Positions 17,925-27,979 of a stretch of DNA of 64,000 bases are shown one piece after another. Made by a program: the position numbers and the translations under genes. The number at the start of each line of letters is the position of its first letter. Positions within the stretch are counted from its first letter, which is position 1. The notes beneath the pieces are model-generated. The model was not told where the DNA came from. It ran no database searches and saw nothing but the letters and a program-made list of their open reading frames with translations. Source of the stretch: Nitrospira sp. (GTDB lineage Bacteria > Nitrospirota > Nitrospiria > Nitrospirales > Nitrospiraceae). The stretch lies in assembly GCA_016715825.1 (NCBI GenBank), contig JADJXO010000013.1:310001-374000 (forward strand), written 5' to 3'.

Positions 17925-19649
17925 CTACATGTGCTCAGGCGCTGAAATACCAAGTACATCAAGCCCATTCCTCAGGACTTGCTGAACAGATCCCATCAGC
18001 ACGAGCCTGGCTGCAGTCCGTTGAGGCGAGAGGATTTCCAAAGCTGTTGTGTCGTCACGCTCTTGATCAGTCACAGGGGGCAACACCCGATGCTTGTTAT
18101 AAAACGTATGCAGCTGCGCCGCCAATTGTTGGAGATAGTAGGTCACACGATGCGGCTCAAACGCCAACGCACTGGCTCGGATGACTTCAGGGTAAGCGGC
18201 CAGTTTTTTGATCAGCCCCAATTCATCGGGATCCGTTAAGACCGTGAGGTCCGTCGCATTCGCAGTTGGGCGAGCGAGACCCCGTTCGGAAGCCACACGC
18301 CAGAGGCTACATATTCTGGCATGCGCATACTGAACATAGTACACGGGATTATCTGCGGACCGCTGCTTGGCTAACTCTAGGTCGAATTCTAAATGGGTCT
18401 TGGAATCGCGCATGAGAAAATAGAACTTCGCGGCATCCGCCCCAACTTCGTCGATGACTTCCCGCATCGTAATGAATTCGCCGGTCCGCTTAGACATCTT
18501 CACTTCAGCGCCACCCCTCAAGAGCTTGACCAACTGGACCAGTACCACTTGGAGGCGCTCTTTCGGATGTCCATAGGCTTGCATCACGGCTTCCATGCGA
18601 TGAATGTACCCATGATGATCGGCACCTAACACGTCGATCAATAGATCGTATCCGCGTCGCAGCTTGTCATGGTGATACGCAATATCGGACGCCAAATACG
18701 TCAATTGCCCGTCCTGTTTCCTGACAACTCGGTCTTTTTCGTCACCATACTTCGACGACCGAAACCACCAGGCGCCGTCCTGTTCGAACAAGAGGTCGCG
18801 AGCCTTGAGTTCATCCAGAGCCCGTTCAACGGCCTTCGACTCCAGGAGCGAGGTCTCGCTGAACCAGGATTGAAGCTCAATCCCAAATGCGGTGAGATCA
18901 TCGCGAATGCGTCCGATGAGCTCTTGATATGCCAGCGTCCGGCAGCGGGTTTCGAGAGCATCAGGAGTCATGTCAGCTTCAACTTGACCCAGCTGTTCCT
19001 TGATCCGTCGAGCGACCTCGGTGATATAGGTCCCGTGATAGCCATCCTCTGGAAACTGGAGGCTCTCTCCGGACAACTCGCGGTAACGAGCATAGACGGA
19101 CGCGCCCAACAGTTTCATCTGCCGTCCGGCATCATTGATGTAATACTCGCCCACAACGTCATAGCCGATCGCCCGCAGCAATCGGATCACTGCCTGTCCG
19201 ACCGCCGCACCTCTCCCGTGGCCGACATGCAACGGGCCGGTCGGGTTGGCGCTGACATATTCAATCAACACTCGGCGCCCGGTTCCGATATCAGCGTGCC
19301 CATACCGAATTCCCTGCTGTTCGACTTCACGAAGCACTTCCTGCCACAGAGCAGGCTTGATGGTGAGGTTCAGGAAACCAGGTCGGACGACTTCTACCCG
19401 ATCAAACAGCTGATCCCGTTGTAAAAGATTTTCTACGATGATCTGCGCGATATCGTGGGGCGCCTTCTGTTCGGACGATGCCAATGACATGGCTACCGTC
19501 GACGCCAAGTCACCCCATTCCGGCCGTTTGGGCGCATCGAGGGTGAGCGCCGGCCAAGCGGTGGCTTTCAACTGTCCCTTTTGCTTCGCGCCGTCGAGCG
19601 CGTCAAGCAAGGCGGTCGCGACCTTCTCATGTACAACACCTTGCGACAC
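17925..19649 (-). CDS. argS: Arginyl-tRNA synthetase
   Basis: A protein of 574 aa, class I. The HIGH-type motif is HVGHGRGAAVG, preceded by VSANPTGPL, and the KMSKS-type motif is present as KMSKRTGE. The N-terminal Arg-N additional domain (1-110) and the C-terminal DALR anticodon-binding domain (last 120 residues, ending with an LLVMG/VLxxGLxxLGI-like tail) are both complete. It charges tRNA-Arg in the cytoplasm. It lies 9 bases upstream of tgt and is probably cotranscribed with it. Confidence 0.96.
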   Translation of the reverse strand: MSQGVVHEKVATALLDALDGAKQKGQLKATAWPALTLDAPKRPEWGDLASTVAMSLASSEQKAPHDIAQIIVENLLQRDQLFDRVEVVRPGFLNLTIKPALWQEVLREVEQQGIRYGHADIGTGRRVLIEYVSANPTGPLHVGHGRGAAVGQAVIRLLRAIGYDVVGEYYINDAGRQMKLLGASVYARYRELSGESLQFPEDGYHGTYITEVARRIKEQLGQVEADMTPDALETRCRTLAYQELIGRIRDDLTAFGIELQSWFSETSLLESKAVERALDELKARDLLFEQDGAWWFRSSKYGDEKDRVVRKQDGQLTYLASDIAYHHDKLRRGYDLLIDVLGADHHGYIHRMEAVMQAYGHPKERLQVVLVQLVKLLRGGAEVKMSKRTGEFITMREVIDEVGADAAKFYFLMRDSKTHLEFDLELAKQRSADNPVYYVQYAHARICSLWRVASERGLARPTANATDLTVLTDPDELGLIKKLAAYPEVIRASALAFEPHRVTYYLQQLAAQLHTFYNKHRVLPPVTDQERDDTTALEILSPQRTAARLVLMGSVQQVLRNGLDVLGISAPEHM

Positions 19650-19759
19650 AAGGCTTCTCCTACACCCTTCCTAAGAAAAGGAAATGAACGCGGCACTCTA
19701 ACACATGAGGTATGGAGAGACAAGGCTGTTTATCGTTGTATTACAGTCACTTGCGAGAC

Positions 19760-20746
19760 TCATGCATATATTCCAACCCCTAACACGGTCAGAATCTCCT
19801 CGACAGCAAGATCAAGGCAAGGCTTCCCATGGCAATTCTTCACCGCATCCCACGTGGGACACACACAGGATGCCCCGCGTAATATCGTCACGTGGCGACC
19901 GGAAGGTGCCCATCGATCGGGTTCGGTCGGGCCAAATACCGCAATAGTGCGCACGCCCACCATGGCAGCAAGATGGGTTACGCCTGAATCATTGCCGACA
20001 TACCGGTCCGTCTGCGCCAGGACTCCGACCAACAACGAGAGGCTCAGGTCTCGCAAAACCGGTGGTTGCGTGCTGAGGACGCTCAGCACACTCTCCACCA
20101 CATCTTGATCAGCAGGTCCCTCCAACACAACCGGAGACATCCCTCGCTGCTGGAGCTGTTGAATGATGGAGGCCCACTTCTCATGCCCTAGACACTTGTG
20201 GCTACTTCCACTTCCCGGATGGACGAGTACCAGAGCGTGATCCTTCGGAACTCCCTTCCTTGCGATACAGATTCTCCCTTCCTCGATGAGATGGTCAGGC
20301 ACGTCGAGGACATCCTCCCCAAGACCAGTTGGGCTGCTTGCAGCGATGGTTTCGAGGAAACGGTCACGCTGATGAGTCCTCTGCAATGCCGGAGAAAATG
20401 GTGATTGAATCCATATCTGCCGTACGCCGTATTCACGCAGTAGGTTAGCGAGCGAACGATCGGCATCTTCGGTCCAGGCCACGGCGACATCACATCGCTC
20501 AAGATACGATCGTAATTCAGTGGACTGCTCGCCAAACCCCGCAAACAATCCCGAACATACCTGCGACTCTGTCGCTATCCATTCATGGACCACACGACAC
20601 TCCTCCAGCAAACGACTGACGGATGCACGAGCGATGAGCAAGAGGTGATGGTGAGGGTACTGTGACGCCACTTTCCTGATCGCCGAGACAGCTAAGAGGA
20701 CATCCCCCAGAGTACCAGGGTGTATCACCACAACATTCCGTTTCAT
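19760..20746 (-). CDS. Glycosyltransferase family 9 (heptosyltransferase-like)
   Basis: A protein of 328 aa. The N-terminal HPGTLGDVLLAVSAIRKVA and the C-terminal VHPGSGSSHKCL and VGNDSGVTHLAAMVGVRTIAVFGPTEP motifs are those of ADP-heptose:LPS heptosyltransferases (WaaC/WaaF, GT-B fold). It would add a heptose, or a related sugar, to the lipopolysaccharide core at the inner face of the cytoplasmic membrane. The exact acceptor is unknown. It sits between mobA and argS in the same direction. Confidence 0.88.
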   Translation of the reverse strand: MKRNVVVIHPGTLGDVLLAVSAIRKVASQYPHHHLLLIARASVSRLLEECRVVHEWIATESQVCSGLFAGFGEQSTELRSYLERCDVAVAWTEDADRSLANLLREYGVRQIWIQSPFSPALQRTHQRDRFLETIAASSPTGLGEDVLDVPDHLIEEGRICIARKGVPKDHALVLVHPGSGSSHKCLGHEKWASIIQQLQQRGMSPVVLEGPADQDVVESVLSVLSTQPPVLRDLSLSLLVGVLAQTDRYVGNDSGVTHLAAMVGVRTIAVFGPTEPDRWAPSGRHVTILRGASCVCPTWDAVKNCHGKPCLDLAVEEILTVLGVGIYA

Positions 20747-20770
20747 CTGGCTGCCTTCACGGTTTGTAGG

Positions 20771-21403
20771 TCATGAGCCTATCGAGTCGTCATGTAGTAC
20801 GCGAGCGGCCTCAAGATCGGCGGGGCTATTGATATTGAAAAATGAACGGCCTTCTGGATCGATTTGCCTCACTTCACTGTCCGTCATGCATCGCACAGTG
20901 AGGGAGGGATGCTGAAATGCATCTTGAATTTTCACGTGATGTCTACGAATCATGTCCTCCAGAATCGGTACACAGCGTTTGGAATATATGGCATGCGTTG
21001 GTTGGATCCGGTTGTCCCAAGATGCGACGATCATATCGGCCTCTTCCTTCAACCCGATCATATAGCTGATCAGATTCACGTTGAGAAAGGGCATATCACA
21101 TGCCGCAACAAACACATGCGGAGTGGACGCTTCTCGCAGGCCTGTATACAGCCCGCCAAGACTGCCGCAATGGGCAACAACATCTCGGAGAACCGGCACG
21201 TTTGCCGAGAGGACCGGGCTGTCCTGTGCAATCACGATCGACACATGCTGTAACAGCGAACGTAACGTCCAGAGCCCGCGTTCAAAGAGCCTACGATCCC
21301 CGAATGACAGGAAGCGCTTATCCTGCCCCATCCGTCTACTCTTTCCGCCGGCCAGTAGGACACCCGTCACATCTGTAATCTTCACAGAACCCATATATCC
21401 CAT
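20771..21403 (-). CDS. mobA: Molybdenum cofactor guanylyltransferase
   Basis: A protein of 210 aa. MobA attaches GMP to molybdopterin to form the bis-MGD cofactor used by DMSO-reductase-family enzymes such as nitrite oxidoreductase. The nucleotide-binding LLAGGKSRRMGQDK and the VAACDMPFLN motif are clear. The first ATG falls inside the T-run of the preceding terminator; the ATG three codons later (21394) has GGGA upstream and may be the true start. It is first in the run mobA-GT9-argS-tgt-yajC-secD-secF. Confidence 0.92.
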   Translation of the reverse strand: MGYMGSVKITDVTGVLLAGGKSRRMGQDKRFLSFGDRRLFERGLWTLRSLLQHVSIVIAQDSPVLSANVPVLRDVVAHCGSLGGLYTGLREASTPHVFVAACDMPFLNVNLISYMIGLKEEADMIVASWDNRIQPTHAIYSKRCVPILEDMIRRHHVKIQDAFQHPSLTVRCMTDSEVRQIDPEGRSFFNINSPADLEAARVLHDDSIGS

Positions 21404-21436
21404 AAAAAAGAGGGGGTAGATTCCTCTACCCCCTCT
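21404..21436 (-). terminator. Strong intrinsic terminator of the cytochrome genes
   Basis: AGAGGGGGTAGA (21409-21420) and TCTACCCCCTCT (21425-21436) form a perfect 12-bp stem with loop TTCC. Read on the minus strand, the stem is followed by TTTTTT. It lies 38 bases after the stop of the haem b/c cytochrome gene and ends that transcript just ahead of mobA. Confidence 0.93.
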
Positions 21437-21473
21437 TCCTACTACTGCTTACCGGTTTCCTGCTGCAGAAAGA

Positions 21474-23246
21474 CTAAAGTGTCTTCCCCTTCTTCTTATT
21501 CGCCCGACGGGTCAACACCCAACCCTCCAGAAGTACGACACCCACGGCAATGACCACGGGATAGATATAGGTCTCCTGAGGAACTGGGGGATTCATAAAG
21601 GTATAGTAGAAGGCCGATACTGCCATCTTCCTTCCGGCATCACCATTATGTCCATCCCATGCAAAGAAGATGGTTGGAATATATTGACCTACTTCAAAGA
21701 ACGTATCCTCATCGTAGTCCTGATCTTCCTTATTCCCAACCGGCCGTTGAATCATGACATACCACCGGCCATTCTTCCACTCGGCCTTCAAAACCTTCAT
21801 GTTCTCTTCGTAGTCATAACGCTGCTGGAAATCTTTATCCCAGCCTGTCCCCAGAAACGCGTGAAGAGAACCATCAGCTTCCCACTTGACGATATCAACT
21901 GGGAACTGCTCGTTCGTGCCGAACAAATACCGAGGCTTAATGGGAGCTGGTAAATCCTTCCATTTCACCGCTGTCTGGATGGCAATCGCGTCGTTATACA
22001 CCGTGTAATTATTTTGATGGGCCGCGATGGATCCTTCTTCACCGGTCTTTGGATCCTGCTCCTTGACATCGATATTGACCTCGGTCGGAGCCCATGGAAG
22101 CTTCCCCTCGGCCACGCTCTTGGTCCGATCATCCCACTCAACGAGATAGACGATATGCTGGTCATTGTAGAGAGACCGAACCCAAATATCATCAATCCGA
22201 TTGACGAAATTTCTTGGCTTGTGCGTGATTTGACCACCCATAGCCACATATCGCTTCGGCGCTTTCTGCCACGCTTCATTTTCGAGATCGGTCGGGATCT
22301 CGCCCTCAACCGGATCTGATGGAATCACGAAATTGATCTTCGGCTTGTCTGTCAAAGGGTCAATCGGTAAGGGCTTTCCCAGTGTATCTCGCTCACACAA
22401 AGAATTCACAAAGTTGGCAATATCCCACCGTTCGTCAACCGACGTGTTATCGGCGAACGACGGCATTGGGGTGCCGTTAACACCGGTTGAAAACGTACGG
22501 AAAATATTTCTTACGTTATAGGGATCCTGACGGCTGCCACGAAAATTCCAGCACTTGCGCCAGTCTGCCGGCTGAATAGAAAATCCCCAGTCGTCCTTCA
22601 GGTTGAAAGCGTTTCCATCGCCCCGACCTTCCATACCATGACACTCGACACACTTTTTCTCTACAACAAGTTCCGCCCCACGTTTAATGCTCTCTTCAGT
22701 TGCTTCTTTAGGCTGAAGTTGACCGAGGTTGAGCACTGTCTGAGTTTCCGTCTCTTTATCTGTAAATTGACGATCCTTCACGAGCTCGGTCGTCACAAAG
22801 GAGAGCACTTGCAGACGCTGCTCTTCCGTCAGAATACCTTCCCACGGAGGCATGGCTGAACCTGGCAATCCATGAGTCACTGTTTCAAAGAGGTCATTCT
22901 GACCATCGACAGGCTTTTTAGCATCAAACAGTGGGAGTTCTCCGCTTGCAGTATGTCGAATCTTGAATGTGCCTTGATTGAAGTTTCGTGGTCTAGGCCA
23001 CAACCGATCAGCTCCTGGCCCATCGCCTGCTCCATCGACCCCATGACACCAGACACATTTGGTGAAATACACGCGCTTCCCTGCCTCGATCATTTCCGCA
23101 GATGGGGGTGGCGCTAGCTCTCCCTTCTTGAAGCCTTCCGGCATGTCTTCTGCCGAGGCAACCATACTTCCGAAGCCGGTGCCTAGAAGGACTCCGAAGG
23201 CAGCAGCCGTCAGGAACCCGGCCTTCTGAGTAGTACGCTCCATCAT
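21474..23246 (-). CDS. Dihaem cytochrome c fused to an ethylbenzene-dehydrogenase-type haem b domain
   Basis: A protein of 590 aa from the ATG at 23246, which has GAGGG upstream. It has a signal peptide (cleavage near VASA-EDM), two cytochrome c modules with CVWCHG (about residue 60) and CVECHG (about 195), then an EB_dh-like beta domain (about 300-540) that in DMSO-reductase-family gamma subunits holds a haem b, and a C-terminal membrane anchor ending in RRANKKKG. The domain resembles NxrC-type gamma subunits of Nitrospira. Here it is the last gene of a cytochrome/bd-like oxidase cluster, so it probably passes electrons to or from that oxidase in the periplasm. Confidence 0.85.
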   Translation of the reverse strand: MMERTTQKAGFLTAAAFGVLLGTGFGSMVASAEDMPEGFKKGELAPPPSAEMIEAGKRVYFTKCVWCHGVDGAGDGPGADRLWPRPRNFNQGTFKIRHTASGELPLFDAKKPVDGQNDLFETVTHGLPGSAMPPWEGILTEEQRLQVLSFVTTELVKDRQFTDKETETQTVLNLGQLQPKEATEESIKRGAELVVEKKCVECHGMEGRGDGNAFNLKDDWGFSIQPADWRKCWNFRGSRQDPYNVRNIFRTFSTGVNGTPMPSFADNTSVDERWDIANFVNSLCERDTLGKPLPIDPLTDKPKINFVIPSDPVEGEIPTDLENEAWQKAPKRYVAMGGQITHKPRNFVNRIDDIWVRSLYNDQHIVYLVEWDDRTKSVAEGKLPWAPTEVNIDVKEQDPKTGEEGSIAAHQNNYTVYNDAIAIQTAVKWKDLPAPIKPRYLFGTNEQFPVDIVKWEADGSLHAFLGTGWDKDFQQRYDYEENMKVLKAEWKNGRWYVMIQRPVGNKEDQDYDEDTFFEVGQYIPTIFFAWDGHNGDAGRKMAVSAFYYTFMNPPVPQETYIYPVVIAVGVVLLEGWVLTRRANKKKGKTL

Positions 23247-23305
23247 GTTTACCCTCTTTCCTAATGGATACAAATTTCGAAGTTGGCGATGACTGTTGTT
23301 ACCGG

Positions 23306-24343
23306 TTAATCCCATGTACGGGGGTAATAACCAGTATGCCAGTACTCAAATAGGATCACTTTCCAGATCTCATCAACAGTCAAATGTTGTTCCCATGGTG
23401 GCATGACTGAGGCCCACGGGAAACCCTCGTTCGGTAACCCGATCCCCCCCTTCGCAACACGCCAGAAGATGAAGGTCTCCTGGAGCTGTGCGATCGTACC
23501 TGGATCTGTAAAATTCGCAGGAATTGGATTGAATGCGAAAGCGTGGAGACCGCGGCCATTCAAATTATCGCCATGGCAGAAATGGCAATTTTGGAAAAAG
23601 ATTTCGCCTCCCTCTCGCACATATTTCAAGTATCCTTGACTATTCTCATCCCATGGATTGGCATTGGGCTTCATCAGACGCCCCATGCCCTGCTCAACGA
23701 TATTCGAATTTGAATACTCCTGATCGTATTTGCCCTCTGGATTAACACGATAAGGATTTTGCGAAGTCTGTAGCGTGTAGGTCTTACCATGAACTTTCGT
23801 GCTTGCCGGTGGCGCCGGATGTACTGTCCGCAACTCGATCGGCTCTTCAGATTTCGGCATCATGGCGTTGAAGGAAAACCCACCGATGAGAATTGGGAGG
23901 AGCACAAGATAGGCATAACGCAAGAGCTTGTTCACACCCGTCTGCGCATCAAGCACATTCATGATAGGCTGTTTAAACTTCTTCCAGTCGTCCTCATTAG
24001 CGGATATCCACATAAACACAGCAACCAGCCCAACCGTTCCGTACATAGCTCGCACACTAAACGGAATGGGTGGATAGACCCGATACTTGAGGTACAGAAG
24101 GAAGAATACCCAAAAGCCAATACCTTGCCAGAACCGCGGAATCCCCATCCCCATGGCGTTCAGGATGTAGCTCAACCCAGCAAAGCCCATAACGTAACAG
24201 CTCACCTCGAACAACAACTGCATGGGCATGTAGCCTTCCACCAATCGGATGGTCGTGGATGGGACAATATCAAAGGTCATCCCACCAAGAAGGAGAAGCC
24301 CAGCAACTCCAATCAAGGCACCGAGTGACATCAATGCTTTCAT
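23306..24343 (-). CDS. Membrane-bound monohaem cytochrome c
   Basis: A protein of 345 aa with four to five hydrophobic spans in residues 1-165 and then a periplasmic cytochrome c domain with one haem motif, CHFCHG (about residue 252), and a late MPPW that can supply the axial Met. It lies 45 bases after the 433-aa cytochrome and 59 bases before the haem b/c protein, so the three form one unit. The likely role is electron transfer between a membrane donor and the bd-like oxidase; no close named family was recognised. Confidence 0.82.
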   Translation of the reverse strand: MKALMSLGALIGVAGLLLLGGMTFDIVPSTTIRLVEGYMPMQLLFEVSCYVMGFAGLSYILNAMGMGIPRFWQGIGFWVFFLLYLKYRVYPPIPFSVRAMYGTVGLVAVFMWISANEDDWKKFKQPIMNVLDAQTGVNKLLRYAYLVLLPILIGGFSFNAMMPKSEEPIELRTVHPAPPASTKVHGKTYTLQTSQNPYRVNPEGKYDQEYSNSNIVEQGMGRLMKPNANPWDENSQGYLKYVREGGEIFFQNCHFCHGDNLNGRGLHAFAFNPIPANFTDPGTIAQLQETFIFWRVAKGGIGLPNEGFPWASVMPPWEQHLTVDEIWKVILFEYWHTGYYPRTWD

Positions 24344-24388
24344 CTGGAAACTCCCTTTACTCTCCGCAAAAGAAAACGCCTACAGCTA

Positions 24389-25690
24389 TTAGATCTTTGG
24401 TGGCGGCGCTCCTACTTTCACTTGCGATAAATAGTCAACGATTTTTTTCAAAGCTCCCGCACTCAATTTCTGGCCAAAAACTTTCGGCATCGTGTTATCA
24501 GGGAATGGCTTCACCACGTACGCGCTAGGATCGACAATGGACTCCATGATGTAATCCGTTGCGGTCTTAGCAGTGCCCTTATAGTCAGGTTCTTTGATCC
24601 TCTGAGCTGCCGTTGTACCCTCTTCAAGCTTGGGTCCGACAGTTCCCACCGCTCCTGGGATTCCAGGGATCGTATGGCACGCCACACATTGTGCCTTTGC
24701 AAAAATTTGGTCGATCGGTTCGGAGCCATCCGCCATCAGGGAAGTTGCACCCGCAGGCTTGTCGTCTGCCTCCTTTGGCCTGTCAGCCTCAGGAACAAAC
24801 TTTTCGTATGACTTCACAAGCTCATCAAACGACGGAGGCTCGATCCCTTCCCGAACATACATCCAGGTGTCGACCGCTGCGAGCTCTGGAAGACTAAGAG
24901 AAATTGGTGGCTTATGAATCGAGGGCATCGGGCTTTCTTTGTCATTGGTTCCCTTTACACCATAGCCTTCTACGACATAGCAGCTCGGACAAGCATGCGA
25001 TTCAGCAATATACTCTTGGACGGTTTCAGCAGTTCCGGAACCAGGAAAAGCTTCTTTAACTGAATAGATACGCTTCGACGGATCACCTTTTGAATATTTT
25101 GGATCTTCTAACCGTTCCTTACGGGTCGGAAGTCCCAACAAGTTAGGGGCACGCTCTCCGAGCATTCCTGCATGAAATGCGTGGCAGAGTGGGCATTGCC
25201 CTTTTCCAATGGCCCCTTGCTCTTTATTCTTCCCAACACCGCCGAAAATAATCTCCTCACCCTTATCAGCCAGCTGCTGCGTGGACATCGTATCCCACGT
25301 CACCTTCTCCTCTACCGGAGGGAAACCACCCTCAACTTGGGGCAGCCAGTTCCCATAACCAGAAAGAAAGGCAGCGATGAAGAACATCATGCCACCGATT
25401 TTGAACAGAGCGCTGAGATTAGTGAAGTACAAGGCCATGACAAAGGTTGTCACGGTAATCATGACCAGAGAAACAGGGAGCAGTCGGCTTTCGCCATAAA
25501 AATTGGTACTATAGTTTGCGATGGCCATGAACAGGAGCAAACAAGAGACGAGTCCGATAAACGCCTTGAACACGGCTTTCTTTTTAGCGACAGGATCGCT
25601 GATGGACATCTGAAAATAAACCATTAACCCCGCGATGATGGCGAGTGCCATCCACCCCATAGATATTGCTTCAGTAATCAAGTTACCCAA
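24389..25690 (-). CDS. Membrane-bound cytochrome c with two haem motifs and one CxxCY
   Basis: A protein of 433 aa. Four hydrophobic spans lie in residues 1-120. The periplasmic part carries CPLCHA (about residue 181) and CVACHT (about residue 345), both normal c-type haem sites. Between them a third site reads CPSCYV, in which Tyr replaces the haem-ligating His. A C-terminal MPKVFGQKLS could give an axial Met. It is encoded 79 bases after the CydA-like gene and probably works with it. Confidence 0.82.
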   Translation of the reverse strand: MGNLITEAISMGWMALAIIAGLMVYFQMSISDPVAKKKAVFKAFIGLVSCLLLFMAIANYSTNFYGESRLLPVSLVMITVTTFVMALYFTNLSALFKIGGMMFFIAAFLSGYGNWLPQVEGGFPPVEEKVTWDTMSTQQLADKGEEIIFGGVGKNKEQGAIGKGQCPLCHAFHAGMLGERAPNLLGLPTRKERLEDPKYSKGDPSKRIYSVKEAFPGSGTAETVQEYIAESHACPSCYVVEGYGVKGTNDKESPMPSIHKPPISLSLPELAAVDTWMYVREGIEPPSFDELVKSYEKFVPEADRPKEADDKPAGATSLMADGSEPIDQIFAKAQCVACHTIPGIPGAVGTVGPKLEEGTTAAQRIKEPDYKGTAKTATDYIMESIVDPSAYVVKPFPDNTMPKVFGQKLSAGALKKIVDYLSQVKVGAPPPKI

Positions 25691-25769
25691 GGTCCTGACC
25701 TCCTACAGCTACAGCGAAGAGCTGGAAGCCTCTTGCACTGTTAAGCCAACCATCAGTACGAGATATCCC

Positions 25770-27689
25770 CTAATGGCTAGTTGCCGGTTGCGGGACACTT
25801 CCAGGAATTCCCGCCTTAGACTCCACAGGAGCTTTTTTTGCCGTCAAGCTACCGAGCCAAAAGACAAACAGAATACTAATCCAGAAAAAGAGCACGTTAG
25901 CTGAAATCATATTGGCTGCGAAACCGACCGTGTGGGTATATGCCCATGGGGAATTGTCTCGCATAATTTCGTTCACGTGCCAGAAAAGCCGGACGGACGA
26001 GCGTATGTAGCCCATCAGCCCCATCATCCACGTGAACGCTGTCGCCAACATAATGAGGGCATACTGAGATCTTGCGGAGATCTTCCCCCATTCTATCGGC
26101 CCCATTTGCTTTGCCCCCCTCATCATCACACTATTGAGTGCGAACATGAAGAACAGGCAAGACAACGTGGTCGCAACTTGCGGAACCGACAATCCCACAC
26201 GGACGTTTGCCGGAATGTAATACCCATAAATGGCAAGCCAAATAATATTAATGTACGCGCACGTAAAGAATACACCCATAAAGATGTTGCCGAATTTCGC
26301 CCATGAGACGGTGGATACCTTATTACCTCGCATATACCAGACGAAACTCAGCACGGTCGTCGTAATAATAACGTTGATGCCGCCGTTTTTGGCCGACATC
26401 ACTCCATAGTTACCTAACACCGGATGCTGCTGACCGCCCATGGCCTTCAGCTCAGCAGGGGTCATGACCATCGTGTGAGGAGTAATGAACACCATGTAGC
26501 CGCACGCAAGCAAGAACACGAGGTATTTGATGTAGCGCTGATACTTTTCAGCCCCACGCATCCGCCCCATGGCCTGCCACAGATAATAGTTGGTACTGAG
26601 AAACAGGATACCGATCATGGTGGCCTGGATAATGAATAGCCAGGCAAGCAACCCTCCCATCAACGTAATACCCATCTGTTGCCGATAGGCATAGACCTCC
26701 CGCATCAGCCAATAACCAGCAAAAGGCAGAGGGATCAAAAAGGCAACGCCGAGGGCCATTGCGATATAGCCCATCCAGTCATAATGAGCTCGATCCTCAT
26801 CGGTCTTGGACGCCAGGAACTTGTAGGCCGCATAAGCCGCCACCACACCACCACCAAAGGCCATATTGCCGAGGATTCGATGAAGGTTAAGTGGGTTCCA
26901 TAAGGCCGTATGGATGACGTGCCAAATATTTCCAAGATACCGCCCTTGCTCATCAACACCAGCCGGCGACATCATGAAACCGATCCATGAGTTCGCCAAG
27001 AACATGAGGAGGGTACCGATCACATTCAGGACCACCGACATGCTCAGGTGAATCCACTTCAGGAACCCCTCCCTCATCTTGTCCCAGCCATAATAATAGA
27101 TGTACAGAGTTCCGCTCTCAGCCACGAACATCAAGGCATAGATATGCATGACTGGTCGGAAAATTCCGGATAAGTATGAGAAAAACGCCGGATAGAGCGT
27201 CAGAAATGTAAAAATCAATATCCCGCCTAAGATAGCCGTCAAAGAATACGCTGTCAGACTGATCTTAATGAAGTCATAGGCCAGTTGATCATACCGCTTC
27301 GCAAGCGCCTTGTCTTTCGTCACAACCCCCATGAACTCGATGATCATGCAAAAGATCGGGACTGCCAGCACAAAGCTGCCATAATAAAGATGCTGCTGAT
27401 TGGCAAACCAGATCAACACACGGCTCTCAAAGTTATACCGAGGATAATCCTTAGGCCCGTCCGTGGTCTTAGGAGCAGGAGCGCCAACTACAATACCTTC
27501 GGTCTTGTAATAAACATCGCGACCCTTTTCGACTTTGTCCCCTTCCTTCTTCGCCTCCTCGCCCGCGACAGGAGCTTCTTCACCGGTAGCCGGCGAAGGC
27601 AGAGCCACGACGATCGGAAGCAGAAGGAGGCCAACCATCATGCAGAGCGCCATGATCGAAAATATGCGCTTGCCGGCTAACAGGCCCAT
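25770..27689 (-). CDS. Cytochrome bd-like oxidase subunit I (CydA-like), paralogue 1
   Basis: A protein of 639 aa. The ATG at 27689 has GGAGG six bases upstream; a start seven codons earlier lies before it and is rejected. An N-terminal span and an acidic periplasmic segment precede about 14 membrane helices. CydA landmarks are visible: a His in NQQHLYYG, Glu in AESGTLYIYYYGWD, ANSWIGFMMSPAG, and His in NPLNLHRI. No CydB lies nearby. Nitrospira species are known to use such bd-like proteins as candidate terminal oxidases. The adjacent cytochromes c suggest that the electron donor here may be cytochrome c. Confidence 0.88.
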   Translation of the reverse strand: MGLLAGKRIFSIMALCMMVGLLLLPIVVALPSPATGEEAPVAGEEAKKEGDKVEKGRDVYYKTEGIVVGAPAPKTTDGPKDYPRYNFESRVLIWFANQQHLYYGSFVLAVPIFCMIIEFMGVVTKDKALAKRYDQLAYDFIKISLTAYSLTAILGGILIFTFLTLYPAFFSYLSGIFRPVMHIYALMFVAESGTLYIYYYGWDKMREGFLKWIHLSMSVVLNVIGTLLMFLANSWIGFMMSPAGVDEQGRYLGNIWHVIHTALWNPLNLHRILGNMAFGGGVVAAYAAYKFLASKTDEDRAHYDWMGYIAMALGVAFLIPLPFAGYWLMREVYAYRQQMGITLMGGLLAWLFIIQATMIGILFLSTNYYLWQAMGRMRGAEKYQRYIKYLVFLLACGYMVFITPHTMVMTPAELKAMGGQQHPVLGNYGVMSAKNGGINVIITTTVLSFVWYMRGNKVSTVSWAKFGNIFMGVFFTCAYINIIWLAIYGYYIPANVRVGLSVPQVATTLSCLFFMFALNSVMMRGAKQMGPIEWGKISARSQYALIMLATAFTWMMGLMGYIRSSVRLFWHVNEIMRDNSPWAYTHTVGFAANMISANVLFFWISILFVFWLGSLTAKKAPVESKAGIPGSVPQPATSH

Positions 27690-27759
27690 GGAATACCTCC
27701 TTAGATACACCGAATTAAATTTAAAAACTCTTCAGAAGCCCTGACCACACGGTTTTTAT

Positions 27760-27891
27760 CTATTGACGGAACAGATACCAGTAGTCCAGCCCCTGCATAT
27801 CCATCAAGTAATGATCGACAAGAGTAAAATACCCTACACAAATAATAAGAGAGACAATAACTGCAATGACAGGGTTATTCAGCGCGCTCAT
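27760..27891 (-). CDS. 43-aa single-span membrane protein beside the bd-like oxidase
   Basis: Found by reading the spacer upstream of the CydA-like gene. It is 44 codons including stop, with GGTGAG just before the ATG. Residues 8-26 form one hydrophobic helix (VIAVIVSLIICVGYFTL), followed by an acidic-aromatic tail (DHYLMDMQGLDYWYLFRQ). Size, topology and position recall accessory peptides such as CydX or CcoQ, but there is no diagnostic motif. It lies 70 bases upstream of the oxidase start and is probably cotranscribed with it. Confidence 0.65.
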   Translation of the reverse strand: MSALNNPVIAVIVSLIICVGYFTLVDHYLMDMQGLDYWYLFRQ

Positions 27892-27979
27892 CTCACCTTT
27901 CTCCTCTCCTGCCAGCACTTAAGTTTACGAATAACATTGCGCGGCAGGTCTTCAACGAAGTTAGAGTATGCCCTTCAAC

